From contig NZ_JZKH01000163.1 in the NCBI RefSeq assembly GCF_000961885.1, positions 1 through 7,726 of the forward strand: a stretch of 7,726 bases of DNA, written 5' to 3'. The notes below the pieces were generated by a model. That model was not told the DNA's origin and did no database searches. It saw only the letters and a program-made list of their open reading frames with translations. This stretch comes from Streptomyces rubellomurinus. GTDB lineage: Bacteria > Actinomycetota > Actinomycetes > Streptomycetales > Streptomycetaceae. Numbering within the stretch: position 1 is the first letter of the stretch; every line of letters starts with the position of its first letter. A program made the position numbers and the translations under genes. Positions 1 to 6,494 of this stretch are shown here, one piece after another.

Positions 1-1360
1 CGGAGGGGCGGGGTGGGGCGGGTCGAGGGGTCCGGTGACGGGCGACGTAGGGGAGGTAGGCGGGGCGGCGGGCGGCGAGGAGGAGGACGGCGGCGACGCA
101 GGCGAGGCCGCCGGTGATGACGGAGGTGGCGGGGTTGGTGAGGGAGGCGACGGCGCCGGATTCGAAGTCGCCGAGGCGGGGGCCGCCGGCGACGACGACG
201 ATGAAGATGCCCTGGAGGCGGCCGCGCATCTCGTCGGGGGCGGCGACCTGCATCATCGTGTTGCGGAAGATCATGCTGACGGTGTCGGCGCAGCCGGCGA
301 CCGCGAGCAGGAGGAGGCCGAGCCAGAGGTTGTGGAGGGCGCCGAAGGCGGCGATGGCGAGGCCCCAGGCGCAGACGGCGGCGAGGACGGCGGCGCCCTG
401 GCGGTGGATGCGGCCGACCCAGCCGGAGAAGAGGGCGCCGATCAGGGCGCCGACCGCGGGGGCGGAGACGAGCAGGCCGACGGTGCGGGCGTCGCCGCCG
501 TAGAAGGTGACGGCGATGGCCGGGAAGAGGGCGCGCGGCATGCCGAAGATCATCGCGGCGAGATCGGCGAGGAAGCTGGTGCGCAGGTTGGGCTGCTCGC
601 GCAGGAAGCGCAGGCCGTCGAGGACGGAGGCGCGGCCCTTGCGTTCGCCGAGCGGGCGGAGGGAGGGCAGGCGCCACATCGCGTAGAGGGTGCCGGAGAA
701 GGCGACGGTGTCGACGAGGTAGGCGGCCTGGCTTCCATAGGCGCCGATGAGGACGCCGCCGAGCATGGGGCCCACGGTGAGGCCGAGGTTCATGCTGATG
801 GTGTTCAGGGCGTTGGCCGCCGGGAGTTGGTGGCTGGGGACGAGCCTGGGGATCATCGCCGAGCGGGCGGGTGAGCTGATCGCGAAGAACGCGGCCTGGA
901 GGGCGACGGCGGCGTAGAGGACGGCGACCCGGCCGTTGTCGGCGGTGGCCTGGACGGCGAGGACGGCGGAGACGGCGGCGAGGCCGGCGGAGCCGATCAG
1001 GCCGAGCCGGCGCCGGTCGACGGTGTCGGCGATCGCCCCGCCGTAGAGGCCGAAGGCGACCAGCGGGACGAGCGAGAAGAGGCCCACCAGGCCGGTTGCG
1101 AAGGAGGAGCCGGTCAGGGCGTAGACCTGGACGGAGACGGCCACGGCCGTCATCTGCTGGCCTATGGAGGAGACCGCCTGGCCGAACCACACCCGGCGGT
1201 AGTCGGGGTTCTCGCGCAGGGGGCTCAGGTCGGCGAACGCCCCGCGGACGGCCCGCCGGTACCAGCGCGGGGCAGGAGCCGGGGAAGCGGAGGCGGACGG
1301 GCCGGCGGACGGGGAAGGGGTGGACGGGGAGGCTGCGTCGGGAGGCTGATTGGTCGGCAC
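1..1360 (-). CDS. MFS drug/siderophore-type exporter, 3' end cut by window edge
   Basis: Integral membrane secondary transporter of the major facilitator superfamily, probably an efflux carrier; its substrate cannot be read from sequence. The frame is open from GTG at 1360 to the left edge (453 codons), so only the last few residues can be missing. Residues 1-31 are a Pro/Ser/Ala tail, followed by an amphipathic stretch ending FADLSPLRENPDYRRVWFG (about 41-59). This opening is typical of the MFS_3 (EntS-like) group. Motif A is seen at about 106-119 as YGGAIADTVDRRRL, and the family's late loop at 375-385 as PDEMRGRLQGI. Hydrophobic helices fill the rest, and the visible C-terminus is Pro/Arg-rich. 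The GTG start is preceded only by a weak GGA; an ATG at 1370 is out of frame. It follows the DUF1684 gene on the same strand after a strong hairpin, so it may have its own promoter. Confidence 0.93.
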   Translation of the reverse strand, partial: MPTNQPPDAASPSTPSPSAGPSASASPAPAPRWYRRAVRGAFADLSPLRENPDYRRVWFGQAVSSIGQQMTAVAVSVQVYALTGSSFATGLVGLFSLVPLVAFGLYGGAIADTVDRRRLGLIGSAGLAAVSAVLAVQATADNGRVAVLYAAVALQAAFFAISSPARSAMIPRLVPSHQLPAANALNTISMNLGLTVGPMLGGVLIGAYGSQAAYLVDTVAFSGTLYAMWRLPSLRPLGERKGRASVLDGLRFLREQPNLRTSFLADLAAMIFGMPRALFPAIAVTFYGGDARTVGLLVSAPAVGALIGALFSGWVGRIHRQGAAVLAAVCAWGLAIAAFGALHNLWLGLLLLAVAGCADTVSMIFRNTMMQVAAPDEMRGRLQGIFIVVVAGGPRLGDFESGAVASLTNPATSVITGGLACVAAVLLLAARRPAYLPYVARHRTPRPAPPRPS

Positions 1361-1380
1361 AGTCGTCCATGCTCGCCCCG

Positions 1381-1423
1381 GCCGCCGCGCCGCCCGACAC
1401 CGGGGGCGGCGCAGCGCGGCGGC
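1381..1423 (-). terminator. Hairpin between the DUF1684 and MFS genes
   Basis: GCCGCCGCGC at 1381-1390 pairs perfectly with GCGCGGCGGC at 1414-1423. Inside it CGCCC (1391-1395) pairs with GGGCG (1404-1408), leaving an 8-nt loop and a one-sided bulge. On the minus strand it begins 21 nt past the DUF1684 stop and ends 20 nt before the MFS start. There is no T-run, as is usual for actinobacterial terminators. It could equally be an intercistronic processing or attenuation hairpin. Confidence 0.55.
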
Positions 1424-1444
1424 GTCGGCGGGGCGCCGCACCGC

Positions 1445-2227
1445 CTACCGGCTGAGGACCTGCCGCTCCCCCGCCTCGACCGCGAAGTCCAACCGGTTGC
1501 CCGGCGGCGGGAACGGGCAGATGAAGTGGTCCGAGAAGGCGCACGGCGGCAGGTAGGCCCGGTTGAGGTCGAGCACCGTGTTCCCGTCCGGATCGGGGGC
1601 GGGCAGCGTGATGAAGCGGAACCGGTAGGTGTCGACGCCGCTGGTCGCGTCGGCGATCACCCCGCTGAGCCGCTGGCCGGCGCGGCTGACGGTGAGGGTG
1701 CGGTGCTCGCCGGCGACGGTGAACTCGATCCGCCCGGTGACGGCGAGCGGGCGTTCCCGTCCGTCCGCGTTGGGGACGACGACGGCCTGCGGCTCGCCCT
1801 CGAAGGGGGTGAAGACGGCGGGGACCGCCCATTCCGGCGCGTACGGGTAGCTGGAGATGCCCGCGAAGGCGACCCGGCGGGGTGCGGCCGGGTCGAGGAC
1901 CCGCAGGGCGAGTTCGCCCTCGCGCTCGATCGGGACGAGCAGCAGGTCGCCGAGGGCGGCGGTGTCGGCGGCCGGGTCGGTGTCCGGGCGCAGCAGCACC
2001 TCGCCGTCGACGGGCCGACCGCCGACCGTGACGCCGTCGGCAGCCGCCGCCCGTACCCGGACGCCCTCGCCGTCGGCCCACCAGCGGCCGGGCAGGCCGG
2101 GGACCTCGCCGGGCTCGGGGGCCAGCCAGTGCGTGCCGGTGAGCGCGAGCTGGCCGTGCGGCGCGCTCACCGACGCGGCCCGCTGCTCGGTCCAGTGCTT
2201 CCAGTCCTCCGCGGCTGTCGCCGTCAT
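1445..2227 (-). CDS. DUF1684 domain-containing protein
   Basis: A conserved protein of unknown biochemical function, 260 residues, apparently cytosolic because no signal peptide or membrane helix is seen. The family signature is clear. Residues 34-48 read WLAPEPGEVPGLPGR. Residues 121-142 hold the SYPYAPEW block. The C-terminal hallmark is at 219-254, with LDLNRAYLPPCAF (Cys229), then CPFPPPGNRL (Cys237) and VEAGER. Length is normal for the family. I chose ATG 2227 because GGAGGG lies seven bases upstream. The frame extends to a GTG at 2278, but that would place a 9-bp-stem hairpin inside the coding region and has no ribosome binding site. Its leader holds that hairpin and a 13-bp repeat array, so it may be transcribed separately from the thioesterase gene. 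The stop is TAG. Confidence 0.9.
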   Translation of the reverse strand: MTATAAEDWKHWTEQRAASVSAPHGQLALTGTHWLAPEPGEVPGLPGRWWADGEGVRVRAAAADGVTVGGRPVDGEVLLRPDTDPAADTAALGDLLLVPIEREGELALRVLDPAAPRRVAFAGISSYPYAPEWAVPAVFTPFEGEPQAVVVPNADGRERPLAVTGRIEFTVAGEHRTLTVSRAGQRLSGVIADATSGVDTYRFRFITLPAPDPDGNTVLDLNRAYLPPCAFSDHFICPFPPPGNRLDFAVEAGERQVLSR

Positions 2228-2253
2228 CGGTCCACCCTCCCGCTCAGTTCGTC

Positions 2254-2276
2254 GACGGCCCGCCGCTCGGGCCGTC
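2254..2276 (-). promoter_or_regulatory. Leader hairpin ahead of the DUF1684 gene
   Basis: GACGGCCCG (2254-2262) and CGGGCCGTC (2268-2276) form a perfect 9-bp stem with a 5-nt loop. The structure ends 26 nt before the ATG and just ahead of the GGAGGG ribosome binding site. It may terminate read-through from the thioesterase gene or control expression of the DUF1684 gene. There is no T-run. Confidence 0.5.
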
Positions 2277-2291
2277 ACCTCGGTCGATCAC

Positions 2292-2356
2292 TTCAGCCGT
2301 TCGCCTCAGCTGTTCGCCTCAGCCCATCGCCTCAGCTGTTCGCCTCGACCGTTCCG
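2292..2356. repeat. 13-bp tandem repeat, five copies
   Basis: Five contiguous 13-bp units start at 2292, 2305, 2318, 2331 and 2344. The unit is CTCAGCTGTTCGC on the plus strand; copies two and four are identical and the outer ones are degenerate. A weaker sixth copy may precede it at 2279-2291. A near copy (CTCAGCGATTCGC, 11 of 13) stands alone at 2512-2524, just past the thioesterase stop. The array lies in the 299-bp spacer (2228-2526) between thioesterase and DUF1684, where no gene is supported. Confidence 0.8.
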
Positions 2357-2419
2357 ACGCCGACCACCGCGGCGTCGACCACCACAACGCCGCCGACCCT
2401 GCCGGGCCATTCCCGCCCG

Positions 2420-2450
2420 CCGGGGAACGACCGGGGAACGACCGGGAACC
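2420..2450. repeat. 11-bp tandem repeat (CCGGGGAACGA)
   Basis: Two exact copies of CCGGGGAACGA at 2420-2430 and 2431-2441 are followed by a degenerate third (2442-2450, CCGGGAACC). Farther along the same spacer, CGACAC occurs at 2480, 2490 and 2501, close to one DNA helical turn apart. Both may be replication slippage or protein-binding sites; nothing here favours one reading. Confidence 0.6.
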
Positions 2451-2526
2451 GCAACACCCCGCCGCACCCGGCAACATGCCGACACTCATCGACACCTCAC
2501 CGACACCGCGCCTCAGCGATTCGCGC

Positions 2527-3387
2527 TCACCCACCCAGCGGCCGGAACAGCCCCTCCTGCACCACGGACACCACCAGCCGCCCCTCCCGGTCGAAGATCT
2601 GCCCGCGCGCGAGGCCGCGCGAGCCGTGGGCGATCGGGGACTCCTGCTGGTAGAGCAGCCAGTCGTCCGCCCGGAACGGCCGGTGGAACCACATCGCGTG
2701 GTCCAGCGAGGCCATGTCGAAGTGCCGCGTGCCCCAGAGCGGTTCCACGGGCGCGCGCACGGCGTCCAGCAGCGTCATGTCGCTGGCGTAGGTGAGGGCG
2801 CACACGTGGATCAGCGGGTCGTCGGGCAGCGGGCCGTTGGTGCGCAGCCAGACGCCGCTGCGGGCCTCGATGCCCTCCAGCTCCTCCTTGGTCCAGCGCA
2901 GCCGGTCGACGTACCGGATGTCGAACGGCTGGCGGCGGCTGATGAACGGGGGCAGCTCGCCGAGTCTGGAGCCGACCTCCTCCAGCGCGCTGGGCAGGTC
3001 CTCGGGGGCGGAGACGGTCGGCATCGGGTACTGGTGCTCGATGCCGCCCTCCTCGGGGAGGTGGAAGTCGGCGGTGAGCGCGAAGATCGACCGGCCGCCC
3101 TGGATCGCGAGCACCCGCCGGGTGGTGAACGAGCGGCCGTCGCGGATCCGGTCGACCTGGTAGACGATCGGCACGCCGGGCACCCCGGGGCGCAGGAAGT
3201 AGGCGTGCAGCGAGTGGACGGGGCGCTCGCCGTCCACCGTGCGCCCCGCCGCGACCAGCGCCTGCCCGGCGACCTGACCGCCGAAGGTGCGCTGCAGCGC
3301 CTCCTCGGGGCTGCGCCCGCGGAAGATGTTCAGTTCGATCTGCTCCAGGTCGAGCAGGTCGACAAGGTCGTCGACGGGGGTACCCAT
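2527..3387 (-). CDS. tesB: Acyl-CoA thioesterase II (TesB family)
   Basis: Hydrolyses acyl-CoA to free fatty acid and CoA in the cytosol through a double hot-dog fold. The protein has 286 residues, the normal length. The N-terminal hot-dog contains FRGRSPEEALQRTFGGQVAG (about 22-41) and SLHAYFLRPG (59-68). The C-terminal one contains LTYASDMTLLDAVR, ASLDHAMWFHRPF and VVQEGLFRP. E. coli TesB uses Asp204, Thr228 and Gln278. The matching residues are Asp203, Ser227 and Gln277, so the threonine is replaced by serine, a conservative change that keeps the hydroxyl. The ATG is preceded by GGAGAGGGAG. It lies 181 bp past the alkB stop, with a repeat-rich spacer likely to hold its own promoter. Nothing nearby ties it to a particular lipid pathway. 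Confidence 0.95.
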   Translation of the reverse strand: MGTPVDDLVDLLDLEQIELNIFRGRSPEEALQRTFGGQVAGQALVAAGRTVDGERPVHSLHAYFLRPGVPGVPIVYQVDRIRDGRSFTTRRVLAIQGGRSIFALTADFHLPEEGGIEHQYPMPTVSAPEDLPSALEEVGSRLGELPPFISRRQPFDIRYVDRLRWTKEELEGIEARSGVWLRTNGPLPDDPLIHVCALTYASDMTLLDAVRAPVEPLWGTRHFDMASLDHAMWFHRPFRADDWLLYQQESPIAHGSRGLARGQIFDREGRLVVSVVQEGLFRPLGG

Positions 3388-3445
3388 GCGTGCTCCCTCT
3401 CCGGGCTGCGGGGCGTCCGCGCCGGTCGGCGCCGCCCGCTCCGCA

Positions 3446-3537
3446 TCGAATTCTTCCGCTCACTCGAATTCTCCGGCGACCCGGGTCATTCCCGCTCACC
3501 GGGCCGGAACGACCAGTTCACTCGAACGTGTGAGCGG
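3446..3537 (-). promoter_or_regulatory. Repeat-rich putative promoter/operator of the thioesterase gene
   Basis: TCGAATTCT occurs at 3446-3454 and 3464-3472, an 18-bp period, in an AT-rich patch unusual for this DNA. CCGCTCAC occurs at 3456-3463 and 3492-3499, and its inverse GTGAGCGG at 3530-3537. TCACTCGAA occurs at 3460-3468 and 3518-3526, the second inside the palindrome GTTC-N4-GAAC (3516-3527). The elements sit 59-150 bp upstream of the thioesterase ATG. The regulator is unknown and no confident -10/-35 pair was assigned. Confidence 0.5.
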
Positions 3538-3568
3538 CACCACCGGGAGTGACCGGCGACGGCCCGCG

Positions 3569-4393
3569 CTACCGCTCCAGCCCCGACTGCCGCACGGTGA
3601 TGTTGAGCCGCCCGACCAGCCCCAGCGCCGGGTCCGCCGTCCCCGGCAACGTCCGCACCACCCCGTGGTACGCGAACCGGGCCGGGCCGCCGAACACCAG
3701 CAGGTCCCCGCTGCGCAGCTCCAGGTCGGTCCACGGCCTGGTCCTGGTCTCGGTGTTCCCGAGCCGGAAGACGCACGAGTCGCCGAGCGACAGCGACACC
3801 ACCGGCGCGTCCACCCGCTCGTCCCGGTCCTGGTGGAGGCCCATCTTCGCGCCGTGCGGGTAGTGGTTGACGATCGCGATGTCCGGCTCGTACGCCGCCG
3901 CGCCCGCGACCTGCGCGCCGCCGGCCTCCCCGACCGACCAGCCGGCCCCGACCCCAGACCCGCCCCCGGCCCCGACCTCAAACCCTCTCCCGGCCCCGCC
4001 CCCGTACGCCTCGACGACGGCCCGGCGGGCGAGCAGGCCGAGCTCCGGCGGGAACGGCTTGACCGGCGCACCGTCCTCGGCGAACCGCCGGTAGCCGTAC
4101 GGGTACCAGTGCAGGCCGAGGCTCACCATCCGGACCGACATCATGCCGCCGGTGGGCATCCGCACCTCGTGCAGGCCGGCCGGCGGACGGGCCCACTCCC
4201 GGCAGGCCGCGACCAGCCGCAGCTGCGCGTCGAGGTCCAGCCAGCCGGGGAGCAGCACGGCACCGGGGGCCGGCTCCCGGCGCCCGCCCCGCCCCGCGGA
4301 CCCGCCCCGCTCGGCAGAACGGCCCTCCTCACCGGACCGGCCCCCCTCGCCGGACCGGCCCGCCGGATCGCCGAACAGCTCACCCTGGATCAC
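3569..4393 (-). CDS. alkB: AlkB-type 2OG-Fe(II) DNA dealkylation dioxygenase
   Basis: Oxidative demethylase that removes alkyl groups from 1-methyladenine- and 3-methylcytosine-type lesions, using 2-oxoglutarate, O2 and Fe(II). The protein has 274 residues. Iron ligands are His187 and Asp189 (in NHYPHGAKMGLHQDRDE) and His243 (AYHG). The 2-oxoglutarate arginines are Arg262 and Arg268 (GRLNITVR). The His-to-His spacing of 56 equals that of E. coli AlkB (131 to 187), so the core is intact. It is longer than the roughly 216-residue E. coli enzyme because of a Gly/Arg/Ser/Glu linker (11-39) and a Gly/Ala-rich insertion (about 131-166). I chose GTG 4393, with GGAGG eight bases upstream, because the N-terminus then reads MIQGELFGDP. 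The frame is open upstream only as antisense-like Arg/Gly/Pro residues. The start overlaps the upstream Rpf gene by 14 bp, implying translational coupling. Confidence 0.95.
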   Translation of the reverse strand: MIQGELFGDPAGRSGEGGRSGEEGRSAERGGSAGRGGRREPAPGAVLLPGWLDLDAQLRLVAACREWARPPAGLHEVRMPTGGMMSVRMVSLGLHWYPYGYRRFAEDGAPVKPFPPELGLLARRAVVEAYGGGAGRGFEVGAGGGSGVGAGWSVGEAGGAQVAGAAAYEPDIAIVNHYPHGAKMGLHQDRDERVDAPVVSLSLGDSCVFRLGNTETRTRPWTDLELRSGDLLVFGGPARFAYHGVVRTLPGTADPALGLVGRLNITVRQSGLER

Positions 4394-4925
4394 CCCACCA
4401 TCCTCCCGCACCGCCCTCGCCCCGGGCGGCCGACCAGCCCCCGAACGAAGTCCCGGTGCCCTTCGGCCCGCCGAGCAGCCCCAGTTCCCGCGCGCAGCCC
4501 GACCAGGCCTCCCACCCCTCCCGCCGCAGGATCTCCTCGGCGACGGTCGTCTGCTCCCGCCGGCTCGCGTGGTCCGGCCGGTCGGCGTACCGCAGGCCGC
4601 CGGCGTCGGCCCAGGTGGGCGGCCAGATCTGCAGACCGCCGTAGTAGCCGTTGCCGGTGTCGGCCCGCCAGTCGCCGCCGCTCTCGCAGTCGGCGAGTTC
4701 GTCCCACACCACATCCGCGACCCGCACCGCCGCACCGGCCCGGTCGCCCCCGGGACCGCCACCGCCGCCGGAGACGACGGCCACCACCACCGCCACCGCG
4801 ACGCTCAGCCGCAGCGCCGCCCGACCTGCCGGCCCGTCAGGCTGCTCATCGGACCGTCCGCCGCACTGCTCGTCGGACCGTCCGCCGTACTGCTCGTCAT
4901 ACCGTCCGTCACGCGAATGCAGCAT
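4380..4925 (-). CDS. Membrane-anchored Rpf-domain muralytic protein
   Basis: A predicted peptidoglycan-cleaving enzyme with a resuscitation-promoting-factor (transglycosylase-like, PF06737) domain, 181 residues. The domain spans about 73-150. It starts VWDELADCESGGDW, with catalytic Glu81 next to Cys80, continues TGNGYYGGLQIWPPTW, and closes with WSGCARELGL; Cys80 and Cys144 are the usual disulfide pair. A single hydrophobic helix (about 37-52) follows a hydrophilic N-terminus made of three octapeptides GR-(S/Y)-DEQ-x-x (7-30), so it is probably an anchored extracellular protein with a cytoplasmic tail. No LysM is present, and the C-terminus is a Gly-rich tail. ATG 4925 has no good ribosome binding site, but TAGGGT lies eight bases upstream, suggesting a leaderless mRNA. 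Downstream it overlaps alkB. The N-terminus is the least certain part. Confidence 0.88.
   Translation of the reverse strand: MLHSRDGRYDEQYGGRSDEQCGGRSDEQPDGPAGRAALRLSVAVAVVVAVVSGGGGGPGGDRAGAAVRVADVVWDELADCESGGDWRADTGNGYYGGLQIWPPTWADAGGLRYADRPDHASRREQTTVAEEILRREGWEAWSGCARELGLLGGPKGTGTSFGGWSAARGEGGAGGWWGDPG
4843..4908. repeat. 24-bp coding repeat, 2.75 copies
   Basis: Units at 4843-4866 and 4867-4890 differ at only two positions, and an 18-bp partial unit follows at 4891-4908. Each full unit holds the near-palindrome CGGACCGTCCG. As the length is a multiple of three, the repeat codes the octapeptide repeats at the N-terminus of the membrane-anchored Rpf protein. Confidence 0.85.
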
Positions 4926-4933
4926 GGCGCCCG

Positions 4934-4939
4934 ACCCTA
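4934..4939 (-). promoter_or_regulatory. Putative -10 (TAGGGT) for a leaderless Rpf mRNA
   Basis: Minus-strand TAGGGT fits the actinobacterial TANNNT -10 pattern. It is eight bases from the ATG at 4925, which puts the expected transcription start on or next to the start codon. No Shine-Dalgarno is present in the gap and no good -35 was found, as is common at leaderless promoters. Confidence 0.4.
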
Positions 4940-4980
4940 GGCAGCGCGGCCACGCCACCGCCCCGACACACCGGACACGC

Positions 4981-5016
4981 CGAAGGCCGCTCCCCCACAC
5001 GGAGGAGCGGCCTTCG
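4981..5016 (-). terminator. Strong hairpin terminator after rpfA
   Basis: CGAAGGCCGCTCC (4981-4993) and GGAGCGGCCTTCG (5004-5016) form a perfect 13-bp stem with a 10-nt loop, 35 nt past the rpfA stop codon. A smaller stem (GCTCG 5023-5027 with CGAGC 5036-5040) lies between them. There is no T-run, as often in Streptomyces. It should separate rpfA from the next Rpf gene. Confidence 0.85.
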
Positions 5017-5051
5017 AGGTCAGCTCGAGCGCACCCGAGCCGAGCTCAAGC

Positions 5052-6113
<1,062 letters not shown>

Positions 6114-6168
6114 CTACGAGCCGGTCGGCGGGGATTCCAAAACTCGGACAGTCTGCCCAGCTCAGCAA

Positions 6169-6186
6169 GCGGTTACCGCCCGTAAC
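6169..6186. promoter_or_regulatory. Overlapping palindromes, possible operator
   Basis: GCGGT-T-ACCGC (6169-6179) overlaps GTTAC-CGCCC-GTAAC (6172-6186). They lie in an AT-richer part of the divergent spacer, about 35 bp inside the proposed rpfA transcript. They could be a protein site or alternative RNA hairpins. Confidence 0.35.
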
Positions 6187-6250
6187 AACCTGCGAATCAT
6201 GCCCGAAATGTCCGATTTAACCGTCAATTCCTAGATCAAACATCCGGGTG

Positions 6251-6268
6251 CCGTGACCCACCTCACGG
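6251..6268. promoter_or_regulatory. Probable Crp (cAMP receptor protein) site at rpfA
   Basis: CCGTGACCCACCTCACGG is a perfect 6-6-6 inverted repeat. Read on the minus strand (the rpfA direction) the core GTGAGGTGGGTCAC fits the S. coelicolor Crp consensus GTG-N6-GNCAC. A TAGGAA hexamer begins 18 bp downstream, which would put the site centre near -39, close to a class II activator position. In S. coelicolor rpfA is a known Crp-cAMP target. Confidence 0.7.
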
Positions 6269-6371
6269 TTTCATTCCGGCAGTCTCGCCACCGACATCGA
6301 CAGATTGCGACCACGAGAACACCCGGCGCGATCGGATCACGGGCAATTCCCGTCGGCCTCGGCCGGCACCC

Positions 6372-6385
6372 GTGACGCCTGACAC
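6372..6385. promoter_or_regulatory. Second Crp-consensus site in the divergent spacer
   Basis: GTGACGCCTGACAC fits GTG-N6-GNCAC on the plus strand, and its complement GTGTCAGGCGTCAC fits as well. It is 120 bp from the first site and 110 bp upstream of the plus-strand gene, so it could serve either promoter. It lacks the extended symmetry of the first site. Nearby is a small inverted repeat ACGGG-CAATT-CCCGT (6339-6353). From 6386 to 6484 the spacer is C-rich with no recognisable signal. Confidence 0.4.
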
Positions 6386-6494
6386 AGGGGCCCGTTGGGC
6401 ATGGCGACCTCCCCTCACCAACCGCCGCTCAACCTCCCCACCACCCCCCACGGCACCACGAAGCCCATCCGCACCCACCTCCCGAGGAGACCCA

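Noticed and set aside
35..874. Long plus-strand frame rich in Gly, Ala, Asp and Glu
   Set aside because: It lies opposite the MFS gene, has no protein-like pattern and no ribosome binding site; it is the antisense shadow of a high-GC3 gene.
2292..2356. CRISPR array
   Set aside because: The 13-bp units are directly adjacent with no spacers, and no cas gene is present.
2319..2534. 71-codon minus-strand frame across the repeat array
   Set aside because: It has no ribosome binding site, low-complexity residues from the repeats, and overlaps the end of the thioesterase gene. Treated as non-coding spacer.
3522..3537. LexA/SOS-type box (TCGAAC-N4-) near alkB
   Set aside because: Only the left half fits; the right half (GAGCGG) does not match GTTCGA. 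It is downstream of alkB, not at its promoter.
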